DNA of 64,000 nucleotides from Alphaproteobacteria bacterium HGW-Alphaproteobacteria-4 (GTDB taxonomy: Bacteria > Pseudomonadota > Alphaproteobacteria > Rhodobacterales > Rhodobacteraceae), in assembly GCA_002842855.1 (NCBI GenBank), contig PHEE01000010.1:1-64000 (forward strand). Reading direction: 5' to 3'. Positions 35,582 to 44,387 of this stretch are shown one piece after another. Under the pieces are notes generated by a model. It ran no database searches, was not told the DNA's origin, and saw nothing but the letters and a program-made list of their open reading frames with translations. Both the position numbers and the translations under genes were made by a program. How positions within the stretch are numbered: position 1 is the first letter of the stretch; the number at the start of each line of letters is the position of its first letter.

Positions 35582-36568
35582 CTAGAGCATCCCCGGAACC
35601 ACGAGGTCCGGCGGGCGGTGGCCATCGGCAAAGGTCTTGATGTTGACGATCACCTTTTCGCCCATCTCGATGCGGCCCTCCAGCGTGGCCGAGCCCATGT
35701 GCGGCAACAGCACCACATTGGGCAATTCGCGCAGGCGCGGGTTGATCTCGTGGCCATGTTCAAACACATCCAGCCCCGCCCCGGCAATTTCACCCGCACG
35801 CAACATCCGTGTCAGCGCGTTTTCGTCAATCACCTCGCCGCGCGAGGTGTTGACGATGACCGCCGTGGGTTTCATCAGCTTCAACCGCCGCGCATTCATG
35901 AGGTGGAAGGTCGAGGGCGTGTGCGGGCAGTTGATCGACAGAATGTCCATGCGACTGACCATCTGATCGAGGCTGTCCCAGTAGGTCGCCTCAAGCTCGG
36001 CTTCGGTCTCGGGGCGCAGGCGTTTGCGGTTGTGATAATGCACCTGCATGCCAAAGGCGCGGGCACGGCGCGCCACCGCCTGCCCGATCCGCCCCATGCC
36101 CAGAATGCCCAGCCGCTTGCCGCCCACCCGCGTGCCCATGAAGGCGGTCGGCGACCAGCCTTGCCAGTCACCGGCCTGCATCACCGCCAGCCCTTCGGGG
36201 ATGCGCCGGGTGACGGCAAGGATCAGCGCCAGCACCATGTCGGCGGTGTCGTCGGTCATCACGCCGGGGGTGTTCGAGATCAGCACCCCGCGTTGGCGCG
36301 CAGAGGTTACGTCGATATGGTCCACGCCCGCGCCATAGTTGGCGATCAGCTTCAGCTTTGGCCCCGCCTGCGCCAGCATCGCGGCGTCGATATGGTCGGT
36401 GATGCAGGGCACCAGAACATCGGCGCGGCGCATCGCGGCACTCAGGCCCTCGCGGTCCATGCGCGCGTCGGTCTCGCTAAGCTCGACATCGAACAATTCC
36501 TTCATCCGGGTCTCGACAACCTCGGGCAACCGTCGCGTCACGACAACACTCAGCCGGGGTGCAGGCAT
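35582..36568 (-). CDS. D-isomer-specific 2-hydroxyacid dehydrogenase (glyoxylate/hydroxypyruvate reductase-like)
   Basis: This 328-residue NAD(P)-dependent oxidoreductase has the nucleotide-binding motif LGILGMGRIGQAVA, catalytic Arg in VNTSRGEVID, the Glu segment GLDVFEHGHE and catalytic His in LLPHMGSAT. It most resembles GyaR-type glyoxylate reductases. Start ATG 36568 follows GAGGAGGG. The TraB/GumN gene follows 5 bp downstream. Confidence 0.92.
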   Translation of the reverse strand: MPAPRLSVVVTRRLPEVVETRMKELFDVELSETDARMDREGLSAAMRRADVLVPCITDHIDAAMLAQAGPKLKLIANYGAGVDHIDVTSARQRGVLISNTPGVMTDDTADMVLALILAVTRRIPEGLAVMQAGDWQGWSPTAFMGTRVGGKRLGILGMGRIGQAVARRARAFGMQVHYHNRKRLRPETEAELEATYWDSLDQMVSRMDILSINCPHTPSTFHLMNARRLKLMKPTAVIVNTSRGEVIDENALTRMLRAGEIAGAGLDVFEHGHEINPRLRELPNVVLLPHMGSATLEGRIEMGEKVIVNIKTFADGHRPPDLVVPGML

Positions 36569-36710
36569 GACGACCCTCCTCTTGCTTTGCAAATCCTCGT
36601 TCCTCGGTGCAAAGTGACGCGCAACGGGGCAAGGCACAAGGCCCCGCGGGCGCGGCATATCCGCTGCGTATAAAAAGACGGGGCGACACGGCAGTTTGCG
36701 GGGGTTTTCG

Positions 36711-37229
36711 ATGGCCAGAAGCTATTGCGGCGTGATCGCGCTGGCGATGTGGGCTTTGCTTGCGGCGGTTCCGGGCGCTGCGCAGTCAACTGCACCCGAG
36801 CCTGTGCGCGGGCCAGTCACCAACCTGCCGCTGCCGCGCTACGTTTCGCTGAAAAGCTCCGAAGGCAACGCCCGGCGCGGCCCGTCGCTGTCACATCGCA
36901 TCGACTGGGTGTTTCGCCATAACGGCATGCCGCTGCGCGTCACCGCCGAATACGGCCACTGGCGCCGGGTGGAAGACCGCGAAGGCGCGGGCGGCTGGGT
37001 GCACTATTCGCTGCTTTCGGGGGTGCGCACCGTGACCGTCACCTCCGACCAAGACCTGCTGATGCGCCCCGACCCGACCGCATCGGCTTTGGCACGCGCC
37101 GAGGCTGGGGCGATCGCGCGGCTCGGCGCATGCCTGCCCGATTGGTGCCGCATCTCGGCGCCCGGCGCGCAGGGCTGGGTGCCAAAATCGGCAATCTGGG
37201 GCGTCGATACCGACGAGCTGCGCGACTAG
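36711..37229 (+). CDS. Secreted SH3-domain protein
   Basis: This 172-residue protein has a signal peptide (VIALAMWALLAAVPGAAQ) and two bacterial SH3-like repeats: SLKSSEGNARRGPS...VHYSLL at about residues 48-105, and LLMRPDPTASALARAEAGAI to PKSAIWGV at about 110-165. Each has the WxxV-type edge strands (GGWVHYS, QGWVPKS). It belongs to the family often annotated as SH3 aspartyl-protease-like or YgiM-like. It probably binds peptidoglycan in the periplasm. Confidence 0.85.
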   Translation: MARSYCGVIALAMWALLAAVPGAAQSTAPEPVRGPVTNLPLPRYVSLKSSEGNARRGPSLSHRIDWVFRHNGMPLRVTAEYGHWRRVEDREGAGGWVHYSLLSGVRTVTVTSDQDLLMRPDPTASALARAEAGAIARLGACLPDWCRISAPGAQGWVPKSAIWGVDTDELRD

Positions 37230-37306
37230 CGCGGCAACGCGCCGCTGGCCAAGCTTGCCCGCGCGCTTTAATGCAGGGCGCGCAACCGGGGCTCGCAGGG
37301 GGGCAG

Positions 37307-38188
37307 ATGGCACGCGATTCGCATCAGCTTCTCAACCTCTCGGGTGGGCTGGCTTCGGTTTCGGTGGCGCTTGCGCTGGTGGCGCTCAAGGCTTGGGCGC
37401 TGCATCAGACCGGCTCGCTGGCCATCGCCGCCTCGCTGACCGACAGCGCAATGGATCTGCTGGCCTCGCTCGGTGGGCTTACGGCCATCATCTACGCCGC
37501 GCGCCCGCCTGATGATGACCATGCCTTCGGCCATACCTCGGCCGAAGACCTGGCGGCGCTCGGGCAATCGCTCATCATCCTCGCCTCGGCGTCGGCGATT
37601 GGCTGGGCCGCCATCACCCGGCTCTTGGCCGATACCCCTGCCCCGCTTGCCGCCGAAAGCGCCGGCATCGCGGTCATGCTCGCCTCGGTTGTGCTGACGG
37701 CGGCGCTGGTCGGCTGGCAGCGGTTCGTGGCGCGGCGCACCGGCAACCGCGTGGTCGCCGCCGATTCGCTGCATTACGTCGGCGACCTGCTGCCCACGCT
37801 TGGCGCCATCGTGGCGCTGATCGCTTCGGCACGCTGGGGCATCGGCGGCATCGACAGCATCGTGGCGCTCGCTGCGGCGCTGTTCATGGCCGCTGGTGCC
37901 GCGCGGATCGGGGCGGCGGCGTTCAACGCGCTGATGGACCGCACCGCCGATGCCGCCCTGGTCGAAGGCATTGCCGCCATCGCCCGCGGCTGGCCCGGTG
38001 TGCGCGGCTTTCACGACCTGAAAACCCGCACCGCAGGTTCGAAGGTGTTCGTGCACCTGCATGTCGAACTTGACGGCGAGCAATCCCTGCGCGAGGCGCA
38101 CGCCATTGCCGCCGCCTTGAAACGCCAGATCTGCACGACCTACCCGCAGACAGATGTCATCATCCATCAGGATGTCGCGGCCAGCTAG
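37307..38188 (+). CDS. Cation diffusion facilitator transporter, FieF-like
   Basis: This 293-residue CDF exporter has six membrane segments. Metal-site motifs are SLTDSAMDLLAS and ADSLHYVGDLLP, which keep the D-type residues of the FieF subgroup (D...D and H...D), with a cytoplasmic C-terminal domain (KTRTAGSKVFVHLHVELDG). AGGGGGG sits just before ATG 37307. Likely metals are zinc, iron or cadmium. Confidence 0.9.
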   Translation: MARDSHQLLNLSGGLASVSVALALVALKAWALHQTGSLAIAASLTDSAMDLLASLGGLTAIIYAARPPDDDHAFGHTSAEDLAALGQSLIILASASAIGWAAITRLLADTPAPLAAESAGIAVMLASVVLTAALVGWQRFVARRTGNRVVAADSLHYVGDLLPTLGAIVALIASARWGIGGIDSIVALAAALFMAAGAARIGAAAFNALMDRTADAALVEGIAAIARGWPGVRGFHDLKTRTAGSKVFVHLHVELDGEQSLREAHAIAAALKRQICTTYPQTDVIIHQDVAAS

Positions 38189-38195
38189 CGGCCCG

Positions 38196-38996
38196 TCAGT
38201 CGCCTGCGCCGCGGGTGCGCAGCCGCCGCTCCAGCCGCCTGAGCGCAAGCGAGAGGGTGATGGTCATCGTCAGATAGATCAGCGCAACCACGTTGTAGGT
38301 CTCGAAATAGCGAAAATTGCCCGCCGCCGTGACTTTGCCAAGCTGGGTGATGTCGGCCACGCCCAGCACCGAAACCAGCGAGCTGTCCTTTACCATCGCC
38401 ACGAAATCATTGCCGAGCGGCGGCAGGATGGTGCGGAACGCCTGCGGAAACACGATGTGGCGAAAGCGGTGCCAGCCGTTAAGCCCCAGCGCCTTGGCGG
38501 CTTCGATCTGGCCAATATCCACCGCCTGCAACCCGGCGCGAAAGACCTCGGCGATGAAGGCCGAATAGGCCAGCACCAGCGCCAGCACCGCCCGCGCCAG
38601 CAGCGGAAAGTCGCGCGTGCTCACTTCACCCAGCCCCAGCGCCGCCGCCATTCCGTTCCACCCGGCTACCAGCAACGGCGTCAGCGCAAAGGCGACGTAG
38701 AGCAGCAGCACAATGATCGGCACCCCGCGCACGACCTCGATGTAGAACCGTGCCGCCTGCCGCGCGATCAGGCTGCGCGACAAAAGCGCCACCGCCAGCC
38801 CAAGCCCCAGCACCGCCGCCCCCAGAAACGCCACCACGGTTACCAGCACCGTAATGGCGATGCCCTTGGAAAGCGTCGCAAGCACCCGGGCATAGACCAC
38901 ATCGCTGGCAATCTGCCAAAACAGCCAGCCGCCGATTGCCGCAAGCGCCACCAGCCACCACGGAAAATCCGCGCCCGTCTGTTTTGGCGGGGTCAC
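38196..38996 (-). CDS. Polar amino-acid ABC transporter permease
   Basis: This 266-residue permease has about five membrane segments and the HisMQ-type EAA loop IEAAKALGLNGWHRFRHIVF. It lies 36 bp after a binding-protein gene. There is no ATPase gene and only one permease here, so it would work as a homodimer with an ATPase encoded elsewhere. Confidence 0.9.
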   Translation of the reverse strand: MTPPKQTGADFPWWLVALAAIGGWLFWQIASDVVYARVLATLSKGIAITVLVTVVAFLGAAVLGLGLAVALLSRSLIARQAARFYIEVVRGVPIIVLLLYVAFALTPLLVAGWNGMAAALGLGEVSTRDFPLLARAVLALVLAYSAFIAEVFRAGLQAVDIGQIEAAKALGLNGWHRFRHIVFPQAFRTILPPLGNDFVAMVKDSSLVSVLGVADITQLGKVTAAGNFRYFETYNVVALIYLTMTITLSLALRRLERRLRTRGAGD

Positions 38997-39032
38997 GGGC
39001 CGGCGCTCCGGCGCGGCGCCGGGGTCAAGGCG

Positions 39033-39821
39033 CTATTGCCCCATCTTGTAGTCGAGAAACCACCGGGTGTTCAGCGCCGCAATGGTGCCATCGGCCTGCA
39101 TCGCCGCAATCGCCGCGTTGACCGGCGCCACGAGGTTTGACCCCTTGGGAAAGATGAAGCCGAAATCTTCGGTGCCAAGCTTTTCGCCGACAATCTTCAG
39201 CCCACCGTTCGAGGCCGCCACATAGCCCGCCCCCGAAGTGCCATCGGTCAGTACCAGATCAACGTCGCCCGCGCGCAGCGCTTCAACCCCGGCGCCGAAG
39301 GTCTCGAACATCTTGATGCGCGGGTTCGCCTCGTTGCCGTCAAGCACCTCATAGACCCCAACATAAAACGGGGTGGTGCCCGGCTGTGCCGCCATCAGCA
39401 GCTTGGGGTCGGCGGCAAAGCCTGCCGCATCGGCAAACCGCGCCTCGTCGCCGCGCACCATCATCACCATTTCGCTGCGCATGTAGGCATCTGAAAAATC
39501 GACCACTTCCTTGCGGTCGTCGCGGATGGTGATGCCGGTCATGCCAATGTCGAACTGCCCCCCCGAAACCGCCGGGATCATCGCATCCCAGCTTGAGTTG
39601 GCGTATTCGACAACCATGTTCAGCCGCTTGGCAATCTCGGCCATCGCATCATATTCCCAGCCGATCGCCGTGCCGGTGGCATCGACAAACTGTAGCGGCG
39701 GATAGGCGTTTTCGGTTACCACCACCACCTTGCGCCCGCCCAGATCGGGCACCTGGGCAATGGCGGTGGTTGTGGAAAGCACAAGGGCGGCAAAGGCGGC
39801 CAGTGTGGCAAGAAACTTCAT
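39033..39821 (-). CDS. Amino-acid ABC transporter substrate-binding protein
   Basis: This 262-residue family 3 solute-binding protein has a signal peptide (FLATLAAFAALVLSTTTAIA) and the family motifs YPPLQFVD, GWEYDAMAEIAKRL and FDIGMTGITIRDDRKEVVDF. The GMTGIT(I)RxxR segment contains the Arg that binds the ligand carboxylate. It is upstream of the permease gene in the same operon. Ligand is probably a polar amino acid or opine. Confidence 0.92.
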   Translation of the reverse strand: MKFLATLAAFAALVLSTTTAIAQVPDLGGRKVVVVTENAYPPLQFVDATGTAIGWEYDAMAEIAKRLNMVVEYANSSWDAMIPAVSGGQFDIGMTGITIRDDRKEVVDFSDAYMRSEMVMMVRGDEARFADAAGFAADPKLLMAAQPGTTPFYVGVYEVLDGNEANPRIKMFETFGAGVEALRAGDVDLVLTDGTSGAGYVAASNGGLKIVGEKLGTEDFGFIFPKGSNLVAPVNAAIAAMQADGTIAALNTRWFLDYKMGQ

Positions 39822-39869
39822 GTGCGGCTCCTGTCGCGAAATATCCGCAGCGAGGTTAGGGCGCCGGTC

Positions 39870-40097
39870 TCATACTGTCCAGAGTGCAAGGTGGGTGCGC
39901 GGGCCGCCCACCGCGGCCCCCATGCGCACCCTGCCAAGCACTGGCTCTGCACGAAAACCTAGCGCGGTCAACGCATAGCCCAGCAGCGCATTCAACTCGA
40001 GGCAATAGCCGCCGCGCCGTTCAAGCACCGACTTGCGCCAGACTGCATGCGGTGCGAGGCCCGGCAGTCGGCCTGCAAGGTGGAGGCCGATGCCACT
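39870..40097 (-). pseudogene. Fragment of an arylamine N-acetyltransferase gene
   Basis: A 75-codon open stretch without a start codon, bounded by TGA at 40100-40098 and TGA at 39872-39870, translates to a clear NAT-family core: WRKSVLERRGGYCLELNALL, then LGFRAEPVLGRVRMG, then GPRTHLALWTV. RRGGYC holds the catalytic cysteine of the Cys-His-Asp triad. The N-terminal third and everything after the THLAL segment (including the catalytic His/Asp surroundings) are missing. The acetyltransferase gene of different family and lower GC abuts the broken 5' side. Not present as an intact gene. Confidence 0.8.
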
Positions 40098-40118
40098 TCA
40101 GGCACTGAAACGCCCCGC

Positions 40119-40607
40119 TTACCGCCTTGCCAGCATTGGCAAAATCAAGCCCCACGGCGTTTCTTGAGGTGGCCCAGACACTTCGAAACCCAGTTTCGTG
40201 TAGACCGAAATTGCCCGTTTGTTTTCAGGGTGAGGATCGGTTGCGATAACGGGAACACCCGCATCAAAAAGGGCCCGCATCCGCGCGCCGATAAACGCGG
40301 TTCCATGCCCGATACCGACCATTTCGGGGTCTCCGATGTATTGGTCAATTCCCCGCGACCCTCTGGGAAGTTGGGCAAAATGATGATCTTCCCAGCCATG
40401 CACGGTATAGTCCTGCATGAAGGCAAAGGGGCGCTCATTTGTCGAGACTATCCAGCGCAATACCCGAGGATCGCGTATGTCTTCCTGATCGTAGGGTTCA
40501 TCCGAGTTCCACCATTCGCGAACATGCGGATGCGCTTGCCACTCGATCAGCAAATTGAGATCATCGATTGTCGCTTGACGAAATTCGTATCTCTTGGGCG
40601 TCATCAT
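40119..40607 (-). CDS. GNAT acetyltransferase, AAC(6')-like
   Basis: This 162-residue GNAT protein has the acetyl-CoA site region GIGHGTAFIGARM and the late TDPHPENKRAISVYTKLGF helix. It also has the RGIDQYIGDPEM segment seen in AAC(6')-type aminoglycoside acetyltransferases and siderophore-type GNATs. Two in-frame Met codons start it. The gene reads visibly richer in A+T than its neighbours and abuts a truncated NAT gene, suggesting acquisition by transfer. Activity on aminoglycosides is only a possibility. Confidence 0.83.
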   Translation of the reverse strand: MMTPKRYEFRQATIDDLNLLIEWQAHPHVREWWNSDEPYDQEDIRDPRVLRWIVSTNERPFAFMQDYTVHGWEDHHFAQLPRGSRGIDQYIGDPEMVGIGHGTAFIGARMRALFDAGVPVIATDPHPENKRAISVYTKLGFEVSGPPQETPWGLILPMLARR

Positions 40608-40965
40608 TCCGACAGTCTAGCAGATCATCGGTTGGCAGGCATGGGTCCGCTGCGGTCCATCGCTGCAAACTGAACGAACGGCAACCCAAAGCCACTCGCG
40701 GCGCCGCCGCCTTCGTTCGACTGCTCAAATGGCCTTACCTCAACCCTTGACAGCCCGTTAACGCCAGCACTTATTTCCTGACTTTTCAATATTTTGGTCG
40801 CGATAACGCGCGTGATATCACCCGGCGGCCCTACGCCCCGCGCGCGGCTTTTCCTTCGCCCCTGCCTGCGGCCCGGTCTTTCGCCGACCGCCAAACCCGG
40901 CGCGAAAGCCCTTCTCTGCGGGTCCGACCGGCGCTAACACTTGGCGAACCGCCGCCGAGGTGCGC
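40608..40965. other. 358-bp intergenic region without a recognisable gene
   Basis: The stretch begins with the leader of the GNAT gene, holds an AT-rich block around 40750-40810 with a perfect palindrome GTGATATCAC near 40812-40821, and ends GC-rich before xdhC. An 89-codon minus-strand frame (40625-40894) is present but starts and composes like non-coding sequence. GAGG just before 40966 is the xdhC ribosome-binding site. I see no RNA gene. Confidence 0.5.
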
Positions 40966-41883
40966 ATGCTCGATGTCTTGTCCAGCCCCCTTGGGGCGCT
41001 CCGCTACCTCGCCCGGTCCGAGGGCACACTGGGCGTCATTACCCAGACCGAGGGCACCTCGTACCGCCTTGCCGGCGCGATGATGGCATTCGGGCTTGAC
41101 GGTGCACGGGTGGGGTCACTTTCGTCAGGTTGCATCGAGGATGACCTTTGGGAACACGCCAAACGCGCGCAAGCAAGCGGCCTGCCGGTGTCGCTTTGTT
41201 ACGGCGCGGGGTCGCCCTTTTTCGATCTGAAGCTGCCCTGCGGCGGCAGCATGTCGGTTCTGCTGGTGCCGCGACCCGACCGCGCAATCCTGGCCGCAGC
41301 GCTGGCGCAGACGCGCGCCCGCCAATCGGCGCGGCTGGCCATCAACACCACAAACGGTGCCCTGACGATCGGCGAGGCAAGCGAGGGTTTTCATATCGAC
41401 CTTCAGCCCGAGCTGCGCTTCATGGTGTTCGGACAAGGCGTCGAAGCACAGATCTTCGCCCGGCTTGCGGGTGGTTCGGGGTTCGAGGTCGATCTGTTCG
41501 GCCACGACATTCCTGCCAGCGGCGTCGGCGCCCGCGGCAATGTCCGGTTTCATCTGGTCGACAATTTTCGCGGTTTCCAACCGCCGCAGCCTGACCGCTG
41601 GACCGCCGTGACCCTGTTCTTTCACAGCCACGACCACGAGGCGCACATCCTTGCGCAGCTGTTGGGGTCCGAGGCGTTTTATATCGGCGCGCAGGGCAGC
41701 CGCCGCGCCAAGGACCGCCTGTTGGCCGAACTGCGCGCGATCGGCCTTGCCGAGCCCAGGCTGCGGCAGTTTCGCGACAAATTCGGGCTGGTCCCGTCGT
41801 GCCGCGACCCGCGCACGCTGGCGGTTTCGGTGCTGGCCGATGTGCTCTGCGTCGCCGCCGAAGGTTCTGAACCCGGCGCCTAG
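40966..41883 (+). CDS. xdhC: XdhC-family molybdenum-enzyme maturation protein
   Basis: This 305-residue protein has the N-terminal XdhC/CoxI domain (GVITQTEGTSYRLAGAMMAF, SSGCIEDD) and a C-terminal Rossmann-like XdhC domain (YIGAQGSRRAKDRLL, RDPRTLAVSVLADV). XdhC binds Mo-cofactor and delivers it, sulfurated, to xanthine dehydrogenase-type enzymes. GAGG at 5 bp favours ATG 40966 over GTG 40960. A MobA-like nucleotidyltransferase gene follows by 54 bp. No xdhAB or coxLMS gene is in the window. Confidence 0.9.
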   Translation: MLDVLSSPLGALRYLARSEGTLGVITQTEGTSYRLAGAMMAFGLDGARVGSLSSGCIEDDLWEHAKRAQASGLPVSLCYGAGSPFFDLKLPCGGSMSVLLVPRPDRAILAAALAQTRARQSARLAINTTNGALTIGEASEGFHIDLQPELRFMVFGQGVEAQIFARLAGGSGFEVDLFGHDIPASGVGARGNVRFHLVDNFRGFQPPQPDRWTAVTLFFHSHDHEAHILAQLLGSEAFYIGAQGSRRAKDRLLAELRAIGLAEPRLRQFRDKFGLVPSCRDPRTLAVSVLADVLCVAAEGSEPGA

Positions 41884-41937
41884 ACCAACCGCGCTCGGCC
41901 GCGCCGAGGCTGGACAGGCGCCACCCTGCAGCGCAGC

Positions 41938-42567
41938 ATGGGCGACATGGGCAAGGTGCTGATCCTGATACCGGCGGCGGGTGCTGCGGCGCGCATGCGG
42001 GGCATCGACAAGCTGGCGCTTCGCGTGGGCGGGCAACCGATGTTGACCCATGCCGCTGCAATTGCCGCGCAGACCGGGCACGATGTTCTGGTCACCTTGC
42101 GGGCAGGCGACAGCACGCGGCGAGCCTTGCTGGCCGGGCAGCGCGCAAGCACCGCCGAACTGGCCGACGCCGCCGAGGGCATGTCAGCCTCGCTGCGCGA
42201 AGGCGCGCGTCAGGCGCAGGCGCGCGGGGCGGCGGCGCTGATGGTCGTGCCTGCTGATCTGCCGTGGCTTACGCCGGCAGACCTGAGCGCGGTTCTCGCG
42301 GCCTGGGCCGAGATGCCAGATCACGCATTGCGCGGCACCGCCGAAGACGGCACCCCCGGCCACCCGGTGGTGCTGCCTGCGCGGGTCTTCACGCAGTTTC
42401 TGGCCCTGCGCGGCGATATCGGCGCGCGCGCGGTGCTGGCGCAGTCCGGGGTGCGGCATCTGCCGTTGCCGGGCAGGCACGCGGTCGCCGATATCGATAC
42501 CCCCGAAGACTACGCCGCCCTGCCGCAAAACCCCGCATCGCCGCCTTCGGAACCCGGCCAGAGCTGA
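41938..42567 (+). CDS. MocA/MobA-like nucleotidyltransferase
   Basis: This 209-residue NTP-transferase has the N-terminal nucleotide loop LIPAAGAAARMRGIDKLAL and the metal-binding VVPADLPWLTPADL. It ends with GHPVVLPARVF and ADIDTPEDY, which are typical of MocA. MocA turns Mo-molybdopterin into the cytosine dinucleotide form used by xanthine-oxidase family enzymes, which fits the xdhC neighbour. The first loop reads GAAARM where GxSxRM is usual. ATG 41947 is an alternative start. Confidence 0.88.
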   Translation: MGDMGKVLILIPAAGAAARMRGIDKLALRVGGQPMLTHAAAIAAQTGHDVLVTLRAGDSTRRALLAGQRASTAELADAAEGMSASLREGARQAQARGAAALMVVPADLPWLTPADLSAVLAAWAEMPDHALRGTAEDGTPGHPVVLPARVFTQFLALRGDIGARAVLAQSGVRHLPLPGRHAVADIDTPEDYAALPQNPASPPSEPGQS

Positions 42568-42719
42568 CGCGCGCCCGCGCGGCGGGCGGCCATGGGAATT
42601 GCATATGCCATGCACCGCCACGGCCCGACACGCTCGATTTTCCGTTCAACAACCGCATGCTGGTGGCGGGCTGGCGGTTTCTTTTTCCCGACACAGCGCG
42701 CTTCGCGCCCGCAGATGGC

Positions 42720-43781
42720 TCAACCTTTTTCGCTGCCCAAAGTGCCGCGCCGCGCGGCACCACACTGTGGGCAATCGGGGTTTCTCGCTATGGCGATTAC
42801 CCGGCTTTCGCCCCAGAGCGCATCATGAATGACCAGCCGCCCGCGCAAGGATTGCCCCGCGCCGGTGATCTCCTTGATCGCTTCGGCCGCCATCATCGAA
42901 CCCACAATGCCCGGCAGCGCCCCCACCACCCCCGCCTCGGCACAGGTCGGCGCCAGCCCCGGCGCGGGCGCCTCGGGAAACACGCAGGCATAGCAGGGCG
43001 CGCCGCGGGCGGGGTCATAAAGGCTCAGTTGCCCCTCCCATTGCGTGATCGCGCCCGAAAGCAGCGGCTTGCCCGCCGCCACGCAGGCGGCGTTCAAAAG
43101 GTACCGGGTCACAAAATTGTCGGACCCGTCGAGGATAAGATCATAGTCCGCCACCAGCCCGGCCACGTTTTCCGCACCCACCCGCACCGGATGCGCGCGC
43201 ACCTCGATAAAGGGGTTGAGCGCCTTCATCGCGATCTGAGCCGAGCGCACTTTTGCCAGCCCGATCCGCGCGTCGGTGTGGATCACCTGCCGTTGCAGGT
43301 TCGCGTTTGAAACGGTGTCGTCATCCACCACCCCGATCGTGCCCACCCCCGCTGCCGCCAGATACAGCAGCACCGGCGAGCCAAGGCCCCCCGCGCCCAC
43401 CACCAGCACCCGTGCCGACTTCAGCCGTGCCTGACCCGGCCCACCGATCTCGCGCAACACGATGTGGCGCGCGTAGCGCTCCAGCTCGGCTGCCGAAAAC
43501 CTGCCCTCTGCTGGCGCGGCTGCGGGTGCGGGTCTCGCCCGCGCCCGCAGCCCCCGCACCAGCATGCCATAGCCCAGCGCCAGCGCCAGTACTCCACCCA
43601 GCACCAGCCAGCCGCGCAGGCTGCCACCGGCCCGCACCAGCAAGGGGTGCCCCACCGGCAGCGCCAGATGCGCCAGCACGACCGCCGCCCACAGCCCCGC
43701 CAGCAGCCCGCCAATACCGCGCGCCGACAACCGCAGCATCAGCCCGAACGATACCAGCGCAATTGCCAGCAGCACCACCAT
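42720..43781 (-). CDS. moeB: MoeB/ThiF-type adenylyltransferase with N-terminal membrane segments
   Basis: This 353-residue E1-like enzyme adenylates the C-terminal glycine of a sulfur-carrier protein such as MoaD or ThiS. The ATP site is VLVVGAGGLGSPVLLYLAAA; DNFVTRYLLN follows, and zinc cysteines are CYAC and CPQC. The N-terminal 80 residues form two or three membrane helices, absent in E. coli MoeB but known in Rhodobacterales relatives. dut ends 11 bp upstream on the same strand. Confidence 0.9.
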   Translation of the reverse strand: MVVLLAIALVSFGLMLRLSARGIGGLLAGLWAAVVLAHLALPVGHPLLVRAGGSLRGWLVLGGVLALALGYGMLVRGLRARARPAPAAAPAEGRFSAAELERYARHIVLREIGGPGQARLKSARVLVVGAGGLGSPVLLYLAAAGVGTIGVVDDDTVSNANLQRQVIHTDARIGLAKVRSAQIAMKALNPFIEVRAHPVRVGAENVAGLVADYDLILDGSDNFVTRYLLNAACVAAGKPLLSGAITQWEGQLSLYDPARGAPCYACVFPEAPAPGLAPTCAEAGVVGALPGIVGSMMAAEAIKEITGAGQSLRGRLVIHDALWGESRVIAIARNPDCPQCGAARRGTLGSEKG

Positions 43782-43792
43782 GACCTGCCCCC

Positions 43793-44257
43793 TCAGCCGC
43801 GCCCGGTCGAGCCAAAGCCGCCCGCGCCGCGCGCCGTTTCGCCCAAGCCGCCGACCGGCTCAAACGCCGCCTGCACCACCGGCGCCACCACCATCTGCGC
43901 GATCCGCTCGCCGTGGCCGACAACGAACGCCTCATCCCCGAGGTTGACAAGGATCACCCCCAATGGCCCGCGATAATCGCTGTCGATCGTGCCCGGCGCG
44001 TTGGCCAGCGTGATGCCATGCTTCAGCGCCAGCCCCGAACGTGGTCGCAGCTGCACCTCGAACCCCGGCGGAATTTCCAGCCGCAACCCGGTCGGCACCA
44101 GTATCCGCTGCATCGGCGCCAGCCGCAGCCCGGTGCTGCGCTTTGCCTCGGGCAGGTTGGCTCGAAGATCGGCCCCGGCGGCCCCCGCAGTTTCATACCC
44201 CGGCAGCGGCACCAACGGATCGGCCCAGGATTCGCGCAGCACTGCTATTCTTGCCAT
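43793..44257 (-). CDS. dut: Deoxyuridine 5'-triphosphate nucleotidohydrolase
   Basis: This 154-residue dUTPase removes dUTP and supplies dUMP for thymidylate synthesis. The five trimeric dUTPase motifs are visible: [46 protein letters not shown] and a C-terminal GGFGSTGRG. It is followed by moeB 11 bp later. Confidence 0.95.
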   Translation of the reverse strand: MARIAVLRESWADPLVPLPGYETAGAAGADLRANLPEAKRSTGLRLAPMQRILVPTGLRLEIPPGFEVQLRPRSGLALKHGITLANAPGTIDSDYRGPLGVILVNLGDEAFVVGHGERIAQMVVAPVVQAAFEPVGGLGETARGAGGFGSTGRG

Positions 44258-44387
44258 TCACAGCCCTCCAGGGTGGCGCCGGCGCGCGCGTGGCCCGCCC
44301 CTGCACCTGCCGCGGCAATCCACGGCGCCGCTCTTTCATACTGAAACGGCGCATATCCACAAGCGCCGGCTGACCCGCGGCGTCGCC

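Noticed and set aside
39870-40097. Intact arylamine N-acetyltransferase gene
   Set aside because: No start codon, in-frame stops on both sides, and the N-terminal and C-terminal thirds are missing.
40625-40894. 89-codon minus-strand frame in the gap before xdhC
   Set aside because: No ribosome-binding site, low-complexity start, no recognisable family; better treated as non-coding.
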